Of a stretch of DNA of 64,000 nt, positions 7,333 through 15,308 are shown in pieces. The notes beneath the pieces were generated by a model. That model searched no databases. It saw only the letters and a list, made by a program, of their open reading frames with translations, and was not told the origin of the DNA. The position numbers and the translations under genes are program-made. The stretch lies in the NCBI RefSeq assembly GCF_021654335.1, contig NZ_AP023423.1, forward strand, positions 2,665,001-2,729,000, given 5' to 3'. How positions within the stretch are numbered: position 1 is the first letter of the stretch; each line of letters starts with the position of its first letter. Origin of the DNA: Sideroxyarcus emersonii. Lineage in GTDB: Bacteria; Pseudomonadota; Gammaproteobacteria; Burkholderiales; Gallionellaceae.

Positions 7333-8502
7333 ATGAAAAATCACACCCACGCACACGATAAGTCCGCCGCCTTCGAACCTGCACATCCCGTACGCTTCGC
7401 CGCCGCGCGCAAAAGCACCTGGGTAAGCATCTTCATCAATCTGGGACTGACGATTCTGCAGGTGCTGGCGGGTTTCTTCGGCAAGTCGCAGTCGCTGATG
7501 GCCGACGGCCTCCACTCGCTGGCCGATCTGCTTTCCGATGTATTGGTGCTGTTCGCCAACCGGCACGGCAACAAGCATGCCGATGCCAACCATCCATACG
7601 GCCATGCGCGCATCGAGACCGCCGCTTCGCTGATACTGGGTGCCAGTCTGGCCGCCCTGGGCATCGGCCTGCTGGTGGCTGCCGGCATGCGGCTGCAGCA
7701 TCCGGAACAGGTCCAGGCCGTCCATCCCTTCACCCTGTGGATCGGCATCATCGCGCTTGCCGCGAAAGAGGGGATGTTCCGCTACATGCTTGCCGTCGCG
7801 CAACGCGTGCGTTCGCAGATGCTGGTGGCGAACGCCTGGCATGCCCGTTCCGACGCCGCTTCGTCGCTGGTGGTGATCATCGGCATCGTCGGCAACCTGC
7901 TGGGCTATACCTTCCTCGACCTGGTCGCCGCCGCCGTCGTCGGCGTGATGATCGCCTATATGGGCATCCAGTTCGCGCGCGATGCGCTGGCCGAACTGAT
8001 AGATACCGGCCTGGACGAAGAAAAGGTGCGCGCGATCCGCAACACCCTGAAAGCGGTGCCGGGCGTGATCGGGCTGCATGAGCTGCGCACGCGCAAGATG
8101 GCCGACAATGCGCTGGTGGACGCCCACATCATCGTCGAGCCCAAGATCAGCGTCTCGGAAGGGCATTACATCGCCGAGGCGGCGCGCATCGCGGTATTGA
8201 AAGCCCACCACGTGATGGACGTGATGGTGCATATCGATTCGGAGGACGACGCCCAGGCCCGGCCCAGCGCCCACCTGCCGCAGCGCCACCTGCTGCTGGC
8301 GCACCTCGGCAGCCGGTTGGGGGAGCCCTTGCCGCCTTCCGCACGCATCGTGCTGCATTATCTCGGCGGCAAGGTGGAAGCCGAACTGCTGTTCGACAGC
8401 CCGACCGATCTTGAGGCGCTGCGCGACAAATGCCGCACCATCACCGCCAACGACCCCTATTTCCGCAGCATCCAGCTTTATCAGGAGTGCGCACCAAAGT
8501 AG
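7333..8502 (+). CDS. Cation diffusion facilitator (CDF) family metal efflux transporter
   Basis: This encodes 389 aa from ATG 7333 (MKNHTHAHDK). An upstream in-frame ATG at about 7285 would add 16 residues. CDF proteins export Zn2+ or related divalent metals in exchange for protons. The His-rich start (HTHAH), HSLADLLSD with an H61-x3-D65 motif in transmembrane helix 2, and a second HARSDAASS motif in helix 5 form the usual HxxxD/HxxxD transport site typical of zinc transporters. The cytoplasmic CDF domain follows (TLKAVPGVIGLHELRTRKM). About 90 extra residues after it (from roughly 300) are not part of a minimal CDF and resemble a second small alpha/beta unit. The stop lies inside the NtrC-like site of glnA. 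Confidence 0.9.
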   Translation: MKNHTHAHDKSAAFEPAHPVRFAAARKSTWVSIFINLGLTILQVLAGFFGKSQSLMADGLHSLADLLSDVLVLFANRHGNKHADANHPYGHARIETAASLILGASLAALGIGLLVAAGMRLQHPEQVQAVHPFTLWIGIIALAAKEGMFRYMLAVAQRVRSQMLVANAWHARSDAASSLVVIIGIVGNLLGYTFLDLVAAAVVGVMIAYMGIQFARDALAELIDTGLDEEKVRAIRNTLKAVPGVIGLHELRTRKMADNALVDAHIIVEPKISVSEGHYIAEAARIAVLKAHHVMDVMVHIDSEDDAQARPSAHLPQRHLLLAHLGSRLGEPLPPSARIVLHYLGGKVEAELLFDSPTDLEALRDKCRTITANDPYFRSIQLYQECAPK

Positions 8503-8505
8503 TGC
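8491..8505 (+). promoter_or_regulatory. Candidate NtrC-binding site upstream of glnA
   Basis: GCACCAAAGTAGTGC matches the dyad NtrC consensus GCACC-N5-GGTGC with one mismatch. It lies about 110 bases upstream of the -24 element of the sigma-54 promoter, a usual enhancer distance, and overlaps the CDF stop codon. NtrC itself is encoded downstream in this window. Confidence 0.6.
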
Positions 8506-8601
8506 ATCGCGGCTGCGCAACGCCCCGTTCGGGGGCGTGCATTGCATTCACACCCATTTGGAGAATATGGCACAATGCGTCCCCTACAGGGTTTCACGTG
8601 C

Positions 8602-8617
8602 TGGCACATTTTCTGCT
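8602..8617 (+). promoter_or_regulatory. Sigma-54 (-24/-12) promoter of glnA
   Basis: TGGCACATTTTCTGCT matches TGGCAC-N5-TTGCW at all but one position, with GG and GC exactly 10 bases apart. It lies 76 bases upstream of the glnA start. Nitrogen-limited transcription by RpoN and phosphorylated NtrC is expected from established glnA regulation. Confidence 0.8.
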
Positions 8618-8692
8618 GCGCCACGCTTGTTTCACTAAATAGTTTTCGTTTCAAAAATCGCAGCGTCTTAAATTTTCATGGGAGATTCGAGT

Positions 8693-10108
8693 ATGTCCAA
8701 GACAGCCGCCGACGTTCTGAAGCTGGTTAAGGAACAAGGCATCAAATTTGTAGATTTCCGTTTCACTGACACCAAAGGCAAGGAACAGCACGTTGGCGTT
8801 CCGGTTTCCCATTTCGATGCCGACAAGTTTGAGTCCGGCCATGCCTTCGACGGTTCTTCCATCGCCGGCTGGAAGGGCATCCAGGCTTCCGACATGCTGC
8901 TGATGCCGGATCCCGAATCTGCCTATGTCGATCCGTTCTACGACGAGCCCACCCTGGTGCTGACTTGCGACGTGATCGAGCCCACCGACGGCAAGGGCTA
9001 TGACCGCGACCCCCGCTCCATCGCCAAGCGCGCTGAAGCCTACCTGAAGTCTTCCGGCATCGGCGACACCGCCTACTTCGGTCCGGAACCCGAATTCTTC
9101 ATTTTCGACTCCGTGCAGTGGCATGTGGACATGTCCGGCTGCGGCGTGAAGATCAATTCCGAAGAAGGCGCCTGGGCCACCGGCCACACCTTCGAAGGCG
9201 GCAACACCGGCCACCGTCCGTCAGTGAAGGGCGGTTACTTCCCCGTTCCCCCGGTCGACAGCCTGAACGACATCCGCGCTGCCATGGTGATCGCGCTGGA
9301 AGAGATCGGCATCCCGGTCGAAGTGCACCACCACGAAGTGGCGAACGCCGGCCAGTGCGAGATCGGCACCAGGTTCAACACGCTGGTACGCCGTGCTGAC
9401 TGGACCCAGACCCAGAAATATGTGATCCAGAACGTGGCGCACCAGTATGGCAAGACCGCCACCTTCATGCCGAAGCCCATCGTTGGCGACAACGGTTCCG
9501 GCATGCACGTGCACCAGTCGATCTGGAAGGGCGGCAAGAACCTGTTCGCAGGCAACGGCTATGCCGGACTGTCCGAGCTGGCGCTGTACTACATCGGCGG
9601 TATCATCAAGCACGCCAAGGCGCTGAACGCGATCACCAACCCCGGCACCAACAGCTACAAGCGCCTGGTACCGCACTACGAAGCTCCGGTGAAGCTGGCT
9701 TACTCGGCCAAGAACCGTTCCGCCTCGATCCGCATCCCGCACGTCGCCAGCGACAAGGCTCGCCGCATCGAGACCCGTTTCCCGGATCCTTCCTCCAACC
9801 CGTACATGTGTTTCGCCGCCTTGTTGATGGCCGGCCTGGACGGCATCCAGAACAAGATCCACCCGGGAGATCCCGCCGACAAGAACCTGTACGACTTGCC
9901 GCCGGAAGAAGATGCAAAGATCCCAACCGTGTGTGCATCGCTGGATGAAGCACTGGCAGCGCTGGACAAGGACCGCGAGTTCCTGACCCGCGGCGGGGTG
10001 TTCTCCAGCGACTTCATCGATGCCTACATCGACCTGAAGATGGAAGAAGTGAACCGCATCCGCATGACGACCCACCCGGTCGAGTTCGATATGTACTACA
10101 GCCTGTAA
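8693..10108 (+). CDS. glnA: Glutamine synthetase, type I
   Basis: This encodes 471 aa from ATG 8693, chosen because GGAGA lies 8 bases upstream; the earlier ATG at 8678 overlaps that ribosome site. It condenses glutamate and ammonia with ATP to form glutamine and is the main ammonium-assimilation enzyme. Visible motifs are the FDGSSIAGW entry loop at about 52-60, the metal ligands in GPEPEFF at 130-136, NAGQCEIG at 218-225, the ATP-binding [16 protein letters not shown] at 261-276, and NRSASIRIP at 341-349. Tyr400 in NLYDLPPEE is the adenylylation site, so activity should be controlled by GlnE. A sigma-54 promoter and NtrC-like site lie upstream; ntrB and ntrC follow. Confidence 0.98.
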   Translation: MSKTAADVLKLVKEQGIKFVDFRFTDTKGKEQHVGVPVSHFDADKFESGHAFDGSSIAGWKGIQASDMLLMPDPESAYVDPFYDEPTLVLTCDVIEPTDGKGYDRDPRSIAKRAEAYLKSSGIGDTAYFGPEPEFFIFDSVQWHVDMSGCGVKINSEEGAWATGHTFEGGNTGHRPSVKGGYFPVPPVDSLNDIRAAMVIALEEIGIPVEVHHHEVANAGQCEIGTRFNTLVRRADWTQTQKYVIQNVAHQYGKTATFMPKPIVGDNGSGMHVHQSIWKGGKNLFAGNGYAGLSELALYYIGGIIKHAKALNAITNPGTNSYKRLVPHYEAPVKLAYSAKNRSASIRIPHVASDKARRIETRFPDPSSNPYMCFAALLMAGLDGIQNKIHPGDPADKNLYDLPPEEDAKIPTVCASLDEALAALDKDREFLTRGGVFSSDFIDAYIDLKMEEVNRIRMTTHPVEFDMYYSL

Positions 10109-10128
10109 TCCTCATCGATTGCATGCAC

Positions 10129-10160
10129 GGAACGGAGCCCTTGCGGCTCCGTTCCTTTTT
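10129..10160 (+). terminator. Intrinsic terminator of glnA
   Basis: The stem GGAACGGAGCC pairs with GGCTCCGTTCC around the short loop CTTGC and is followed by a T-run. It lies about 20 bases after the glnA stop and separates glnA from the DUF4124-ntrB-ntrC genes. Confidence 0.9.
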
Positions 10161-10225
10161 CCGGGTGGCCTTTTCAGCACGCAAGCCTTGACCTATACTG
10201 CATCCACCCTTTTCCGGACATAACC

Positions 10226-10690
10226 ATGAAATTACGTTACCTGTTCGCCTTGTCCTGTTCGATGTTGCTCGCCGCCGGCGCGCAGGCGGAAATCTACAAG
10301 CGCGTGGACGAAAACGGGCATGTCACTTATTCCAGCACCCCCATCAAGGGCGGAAAGAAACTCCATCTGGAACCTCTCCCGACCATGGCCCCGCCGAACA
10401 AGGGGGACACGGCGGATTTCCGCGTGAACTCCGAAACACAGAACCGCCGCGACAATGCCCGGCGCAAGATCCTGGAAGACGAGCTTGCCAGCGAGCAGAA
10501 GGCGCTGGATGAGGCGCGCGTCAAACTGAAGGAAGGCCAGGACACGCCCGAGGTCTACAAGACCCCAAGCGGCCAGACCTTTCGCAACGTGGCAAAATAT
10601 GACGAGAAGGTGAGCGCCTTGCAGGAAGAGGTCAGTTCGCACGAGAAGAACGTCGAAGCCCTCAAGACCGAGTTGTCCAACCTCAAATAG
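10226..10690 (+). CDS. DUF4124 domain periplasmic protein with coiled coil
   Basis: This encodes 154 aa. A cleavable signal peptide (about 1-21, ending AAGAQA) is followed by the DUF4124 core EIYKRVDENGHVTYSSTPIKGG, a small beta motif common in beta- and gammaproteobacterial periplasmic proteins. The rest is charged and helical (about 70-154: LEDELASEQKALDEARVKL), a likely coiled coil. It sits between glnA and ntrB, but no nitrogen role is known. A second DUF4124 protein is encoded at 14781-15296. Confidence 0.85.
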   Translation: MKLRYLFALSCSMLLAAGAQAEIYKRVDENGHVTYSSTPIKGGKKLHLEPLPTMAPPNKGDTADFRVNSETQNRRDNARRKILEDELASEQKALDEARVKLKEGQDTPEVYKTPSGQTFRNVAKYDEKVSALQEEVSSHEKNVEALKTELSNLK

Positions 10691-10726
10691 TGCTTCGCAT
10701 GGCATGTTTTCTGCTAGTAGACTGAC

Positions 10727-11782
10727 ATGCCTACCCCCTCGCTCCCAACGCTGGAATATCTCTCCACCGCCATCGTCCTGCTGGACGATGAATCGCGCAT
10801 CGCCTACATCAATCCGGCAGCGGAACACCTGTTCGGTTTAAGCAATACCAACCTGATCGGCCATCCCTTGCAGTATGCCTTTGCGCATACGGAGCAGCTG
10901 TTCAGCACCATCCAGGCTGCGCTCGCCAGCCGTGCCAGCCATATCGAGCATGAACTGACGCTGAGCACGCACGCCACCGGCAGCAAGCTGCATCTGAGCT
11001 GCACCGCCACACCGCTGCAGTTCCCTCCCTACGCGCTGCTGCTGGAATTCCACACCATGGACCGGCCGCTGAAACTGGCGCGCGAAGAGCAGATGCTGGA
11101 CCAGACCCAGGCCAATCGCCTGCTGCTGCGCAACCTCGCGCACGAGATCAAGAATCCGCTGGGCGGCATACGCGGAGCGGCGCAGTTGCTGGAGCAGGAA
11201 CTGGAAAAGCCGGCGTTGCGCGAATATACCCAAGTCGTCATCCAGGAAGCCGATCGCCTGCGCTCGCTGATGGAAAAGCTGCTCACCCCCCAGCATGTGC
11301 CCCATTTCAGTGCATTGAACATCCACGAGGTGCTGGAACGGGTCCGCAGTGTGGTGCTCGCCGAGCTGCCCGAAGGATTGGTCATCCAGCGCGACTACGA
11401 CCTCAGCCTGCCGGAGCTGCATGGCGACAAGGAGCAGCTGATCCAGGTCGTGCTCAACATCGTGCGCAATGCGGCGCAGGCCATGAACGGGAAAGGCCGC
11501 ATCCTGTTGCGCACGCGCATCACGCGCCAGGTCACGCTGATGAAGAAACTGCATCGCCTGGCAGTGATGGTGCAGATCATCGACAACGGCCCCGGCATTC
11601 CCGCCCACCTGCGCGACAAGATCTTCTATCCGCTGGTCTCGGGGCGCGCCGACGGCCACGGACTGGGCCTGACCCTGGCGCAGGATTTCGTCAGCCAGCA
11701 TCAGGGCAGCATCGAATTCGAAAGCGAACCGGGGCGTACCTGCTTCACCGTGATACTGCCGCTCACACATCTGGGGAAATAA
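10727..11782 (+). CDS. ntrB: Nitrogen regulation sensor histidine kinase NtrB
   Basis: This encodes 351 aa with no membrane segments, as expected for soluble NtrB (GlnL). A PAS domain spans about 7-115 (EYLSTAIVLLDDESRIAYINPAAEHLFG). The H-box is NLAHEIKNPLGGIRG with His139 as phospho-acceptor. The N-box (VVLNIVRNAAQAM), G1 (IIDNGPGIP) and G2 (GLGLTLAQDFV) follow. NtrB phosphorylates NtrC under nitrogen limitation and is switched to a phosphatase by PII. ntrC begins one base after its stop, so the pair is co-expressed. Confidence 0.96.
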   Translation: MPTPSLPTLEYLSTAIVLLDDESRIAYINPAAEHLFGLSNTNLIGHPLQYAFAHTEQLFSTIQAALASRASHIEHELTLSTHATGSKLHLSCTATPLQFPPYALLLEFHTMDRPLKLAREEQMLDQTQANRLLLRNLAHEIKNPLGGIRGAAQLLEQELEKPALREYTQVVIQEADRLRSLMEKLLTPQHVPHFSALNIHEVLERVRSVVLAELPEGLVIQRDYDLSLPELHGDKEQLIQVVLNIVRNAAQAMNGKGRILLRTRITRQVTLMKKLHRLAVMVQIIDNGPGIPAHLRDKIFYPLVSGRADGHGLGLTLAQDFVSQHQGSIEFESEPGRTCFTVILPLTHLGK

Positions 11783-11783
11783 C

Positions 11784-13184
11784 ATGGACAAACCTGTCTG
11801 GATCATCGACGACGACCGCTCTATCCGCTGGGTGCTGGAAAAGGCGCTCGCCCGCGAAGAGATCGATTACAAGAGTTTCGCCTCCGCCGACGAGGCGCTG
11901 GCCGAGTTGCCGGGCAACCTGCCGCAGATGGTCATCAGCGACATCCGCATGCCGGGCAGCTCGGGACTGGAGTTGCTGCAGAAACTGCGCAACGACCATC
12001 CCAACCTGCCGGTCATCATCATGACCGCTTACTCCGACCTGGAAAGCGCGGTATCGGCCTTCCAGGGCGGCGCGTTCGAATACCTGCCCAAACCCTTCGA
12101 TGTGAACCACGCCGTCGAGCTGATCCGCCGCGCACTGGAGCAGAGCCAGCGCAAGAGCACGCACGCCGAAGACGCGCAGGCCGCGCCGGACATCCTCGGC
12201 CACGCGCCCGCCATGCAGGAAGTGTTCCGTGCCATCGGCCGTCTCGCCCAATCCAACGCCACCGTGCTCATCAACGGCGAGTCGGGCACCGGCAAGGAGC
12301 TGGTCGCGCAGGCCCTGCACCGGCACAGTCCGCGCGCCGACAAACCCTTCGTCGCCATCAACACGGCCGCCATCCCGAAGGACCTGCTGGAATCCGAGCT
12401 TTTCGGCCATGAGCGCGGCGCCTTCACCGGCGCCACCACCACGCGCCACGGCCGTTTCGAACAGGCTGAGGGCGGCACCCTGTTCCTGGACGAGATCGGC
12501 GACATGCCGGCCGAATTGCAGACGCGCTTGCTGCGCGTGTTGTCGGACGGCAACTTCTACCGCGTCGGCGGCCACCAGCCAATCAAGGCGAACGTGCGCA
12601 TCATCGCCGCCACGCACCAGAACCTGGACGAACGCGTGAAGCAGGGCCTGTTCCGCGAAGACCTGTTCCACCGCCTCAACGTCATCCGCCTGCGCCTGCC
12701 GCCATTGCGCGAACGGCGCGAAGACATCCCGCTGCTGGCGAAATATTTCCTGCAGAAGAGTGCAAAGGAACTGGGGGTCGAGCAGAAGACGCTGAGCGAT
12801 GCGGCGATCAATTATCTCTCCGCGCAGGACATTCCGGGCAACGTGCGCCAGCTGGAGAACCTGTGCCACTGGCTTACGGTGATGACGCCCACCCGCGTAG
12901 TGGAGATCGCCGACCTGCCTTCCGAATGGCGCGACACCCAGGCCAGCACTGCGCTCAACCAGGATTGGCGCAGCGCCCTCGCGCACCAGGTGGCGCTGTC
13001 GCTGCAGCGCAACGAGCCGAATATCCTCGACACGCTGACCAAACAATTCGAGAGCACCATCATCACGCAGGCGCTGCAGCACACCGGCGGACGCCGTATC
13101 GAGGCCTCCACGCTGCTCGGCATGGGGCGCAACACGCTGACGCGAAAGATCCAGGAGTTAGGGCTGGACGAGGAACACGAGTAG
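11784..13184 (+). CDS. ntrC: Nitrogen regulation response regulator NtrC
   Basis: This encodes 466 aa, the usual NtrC size. The N-terminal receiver has Asp53 in VISDIRMPG. The central AAA+ domain has Walker A GESGTGKE (about 168-175), GAFTGA for sigma-54 contact, and Walker B LFLDEIGDM. The C-terminal Fis-type helix-turn-helix is in RIEASTLLGMGRNTLTRKIQELG. Phosphorylated NtrC activates RpoN promoters for nitrogen scavenging, most directly the glnA promoter in this window. It follows ntrB with a one-base gap. Confidence 0.97.
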   Translation: MDKPVWIIDDDRSIRWVLEKALAREEIDYKSFASADEALAELPGNLPQMVISDIRMPGSSGLELLQKLRNDHPNLPVIIMTAYSDLESAVSAFQGGAFEYLPKPFDVNHAVELIRRALEQSQRKSTHAEDAQAAPDILGHAPAMQEVFRAIGRLAQSNATVLINGESGTGKELVAQALHRHSPRADKPFVAINTAAIPKDLLESELFGHERGAFTGATTTRHGRFEQAEGGTLFLDEIGDMPAELQTRLLRVLSDGNFYRVGGHQPIKANVRIIAATHQNLDERVKQGLFREDLFHRLNVIRLRLPPLRERREDIPLLAKYFLQKSAKELGVEQKTLSDAAINYLSAQDIPGNVRQLENLCHWLTVMTPTRVVEIADLPSEWRDTQASTALNQDWRSALAHQVALSLQRNEPNILDTLTKQFESTIITQALQHTGGRRIEASTLLGMGRNTLTRKIQELGLDEEHE

Positions 13185-13219
13185 CGCAGCCGGCGCTTGC
13201 AGGCTGTGCCTTGCTGCGG

Positions 13220-14029
13220 CTATTTTCGCCACACCCCTTTTACCGGCGGCACGGTGGCACTCTCGCCCAGGCGCGGCAGGCGGTACATATCCTCGACCGT
13301 GCGCAGCAGGTTGTAGTGGTTGATGCGCTGCGCACTCTTGCCGCGCTTGACCATCGCACCGACGAAAAGGGTGGCGACGCGATTGTCCGCCGACCCGTCG
13401 TCTTCATCCCAGGTCACGATCAGCAGGCTGTTGTGCTCCATCGCCCATTTTGCGTAGGGTTCGATGTTCTGCTGCAGCCACCCGTCGCCCTGCGCGATGC
13501 TGCCATCGTGCATGTCGTTGAGCATATCGGGCACCACCAGCGCCACCGTGGGCAGTTTCGAGAAGTCCTGCGGAAAATCGCCGAACGGCAGATTGTAGGC
13601 CGCCAGCTCCCGCCAGTCCGCGGCCGGATTGTGCTTGCGGTAATACGCACCGTAAATGCAATCGTCGGCGCCGGCCCTGGGCAGCGCCCCCGCATAGAGG
13701 GCGAAACTCCGCTTTGCGTCCAGCAGGGAGCTGCCCAAATTCTTGCCGACCAGATCCAGCGGGCAGACATTGCTGCTGATGCCGAACGTGGTGCCGGCAA
13801 ACAGCGCGAGGTAGTTGGGCTGGCTCGGATGGGTGACGCCGTAGGAGCGGGTGAACAATGTGCCGCGTTTGGCCAGCGCATTGATGTAGGCGGCATCGCG
13901 ATTGCCGATGATCTGCGCGTACGATTTGTTTTCTTCGATCACGATGACGATGTGATCCGGCTGCGGCAGCGCGCCGGCGAACGCCGGCTGTGCCAGCAAC
14001 AGCATCGGCAACAGCCAGCGCCTGATCAT
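13220..14029 (-). CDS. Secreted phosphoesterase-family protein (acid phosphatase/phospholipase C-like)
   Basis: This encodes 269 aa from ATG 14029, whose ATGA overlaps the xthA stop. A signal peptide (MIRRWLLPMLLLAQPAFA) points to the periplasm or export. HIVIVIEENKSY at about 26-37 is the start of the phosphoesterase (PF04185) fold, and LLIVTWDEDDG contains the second metal-binding acidic cluster. The family hydrolyses phosphomonoesters or phospholipids; this protein is short and probably a phosphatase. It is the last gene of a long minus-strand operon. The substrate cannot be inferred. Confidence 0.85.
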   Translation of the reverse strand: MIRRWLLPMLLLAQPAFAGALPQPDHIVIVIEENKSYAQIIGNRDAAYINALAKRGTLFTRSYGVTHPSQPNYLALFAGTTFGISSNVCPLDLVGKNLGSSLLDAKRSFALYAGALPRAGADDCIYGAYYRKHNPAADWRELAAYNLPFGDFPQDFSKLPTVALVVPDMLNDMHDGSIAQGDGWLQQNIEPYAKWAMEHNSLLIVTWDEDDGSADNRVATLFVGAMVKRGKSAQRINHYNLLRTVEDMYRLPRLGESATVPPVKGVWRK

Positions 14030-14784
14030 GCCACCTCGGCGATCACCGGCGTGTGATCGGAAGGACGTTCCAGTTTGCGCGGCGCCTTGTCGATGGTACA
14101 GGCACTGCATTGCAGCGCATCGCTGACCAGGATGTGGTCGATGCGCAGCCCCATGTTGCGACGGAACGCCATCATGCGGTAATCCCACCATGAATAGCTC
14201 TTCTCCGGCTGTTCGAACAGCCTGAAGGCATCGCGCAGGCCCAGATGCAGCAGGGACTGGAAGGACGCCCGCTCCGGCTCGCTGCACAGCACCTGGCCTT
14301 GCCAGGCCACCGGGTCGTATACGTCGCGGTCATCCGGCGCGATGTTGTAGTCGCCCAGCAAGGCGAGCCTGGGATACTTTTTCAGTTCGTCCTTCAGCCA
14401 TGCATTCAGCGCCGCCAGCCACTTGAGCTTGTACTGGTATTTGTCGGAACCGACCTCCTGACCGTTCGGAATGTACACGCACACCACGCGCACGCCGTCG
14501 ACGGTCGCCGCAATGACGCGCTTCTGCTCGTCCTCGAAACCGGGCATGCCGCACTGCACGTCGCTGGCCGGCTGGCGGCTCAGGATGGCCACGCCGTTGT
14601 AGGTCTTCTGCCCGCTGAACAGGCTGTGATAACCCGCCGCCTGCAATTCGGCATGCGGGAAATTCTTGTCCTCGGTCTTGGTTTCCTGCAGGCACACCAC
14701 ATCCACCGGGTTCGCCGCCAGCCATTCCTGCAGATGCGGCAGGCGCACCTTCAGCGAGTTGACGTTCCAGGTCGCCAGTCTCAT
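14026..14784 (-). CDS. xthA: Exodeoxyribonuclease III (AP endonuclease)
   Basis: This encodes 252 aa from ATG 14784 (MRLATWNVNSLKVRLPHL), the conserved family start; the longer upstream frame is not coding. It cleaves abasic sites and removes 3' blocking groups in base-excision repair. Key motifs are WNVNS with the catalytic Asn, LQETK with the metal-binding Glu, GDYNIAPDD, and the C-terminal LRIDHILVS and PSDHTPVIAEV with the catalytic His. The start overlaps the stop of the glutaredoxin-type gene by 4 bases, and its stop overlaps the phosphoesterase start by 4 bases. Confidence 0.96.
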   Translation of the reverse strand: MRLATWNVNSLKVRLPHLQEWLAANPVDVVCLQETKTEDKNFPHAELQAAGYHSLFSGQKTYNGVAILSRQPASDVQCGMPGFEDEQKRVIAATVDGVRVVCVYIPNGQEVGSDKYQYKLKWLAALNAWLKDELKKYPRLALLGDYNIAPDDRDVYDPVAWQGQVLCSEPERASFQSLLHLGLRDAFRLFEQPEKSYSWWDYRMMAFRRNMGLRIDHILVSDALQCSACTIDKAPRKLERPSDHTPVIAEVA

Positions 14785-15296
14785 TGCGCGGGCTGTGCTG
14801 CCGGCGGAGCGGCGGGACGCGGTGGACGGTAGGTCAGCACGCTCTTGGGGTAACCGGCAAAATCCAGCTCCTTGTTCCACTGCTCTGCCTGCACGCCCTT
14901 GAGCCAGGTCTTGCCGATGCTGAGCGCCGGCAGCTGGTTGTCGCCGGAATCCTTGCGGAATGCATTCATATCTTCCTGCGTCACCAGGCTCTTATCGGTG
15001 AACGGGACACCGCGCTTGACCAGCAGGTCGCGTGCTTGTTCGCAAAGCGCGCCGCAATCCGGGAAGGTATACAACGTGACGGGGAAGTTCTGCATCGCGC
15101 GCTGCGTTTCGTAAGGCAGCTCTTCGCCGGGCTGGGGCTCCTTGCCGAGCTTCAGTTCTTCCACATCCTCGGAGCCTTGCAGCGGCCTGTCGCTGTAATG
15201 CACCTTGCCGCTGCTGTCGACCGAACGGTACAACTCGCCGGCCTGTGCATTCGTGACAATCAGCAACCCCACCAACAGGAAATACCTTTTCATCAT
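14781..15296 (-). CDS. DUF4124-glutaredoxin fusion, periplasmic
   Basis: This encodes 171 aa. A signal peptide (about 1-19, ending TNAQA) is followed by DUF4124 (ELYRSVDSSGKVHYSDRPL) and then a glutaredoxin-like domain (FPVTLYTFPDCGALCEQARDLLVKRG). The redox motif is C-x3-C rather than C-x2-C. The cis-Pro loop is present (NQLPALSIGKTWLKG). The tail is Pro/Ala-rich. It is probably a periplasmic thiol-disulfide protein; partner unknown. It lies 12 bases after prlC and overlaps xthA by 4 bases. It is the second DUF4124 protein in the window. Confidence 0.85.
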   Translation of the reverse strand: MMKRYFLLVGLLIVTNAQAGELYRSVDSSGKVHYSDRPLQGSEDVEELKLGKEPQPGEELPYETQRAMQNFPVTLYTFPDCGALCEQARDLLVKRGVPFTDKSLVTQEDMNAFRKDSGDNQLPALSIGKTWLKGVQAEQWNKELDFAGYPKSVLTYRPPRPAAPPAAQPAQ

Positions 15297-15308
15297 TGCC
15301 CCCTTTGC

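Noticed and set aside
8521-8537. Hairpin after the CDF gene as a terminator
   Set aside because: Strong stem but no T-run follows; kept only as a possible structure near the glnA enhancer.
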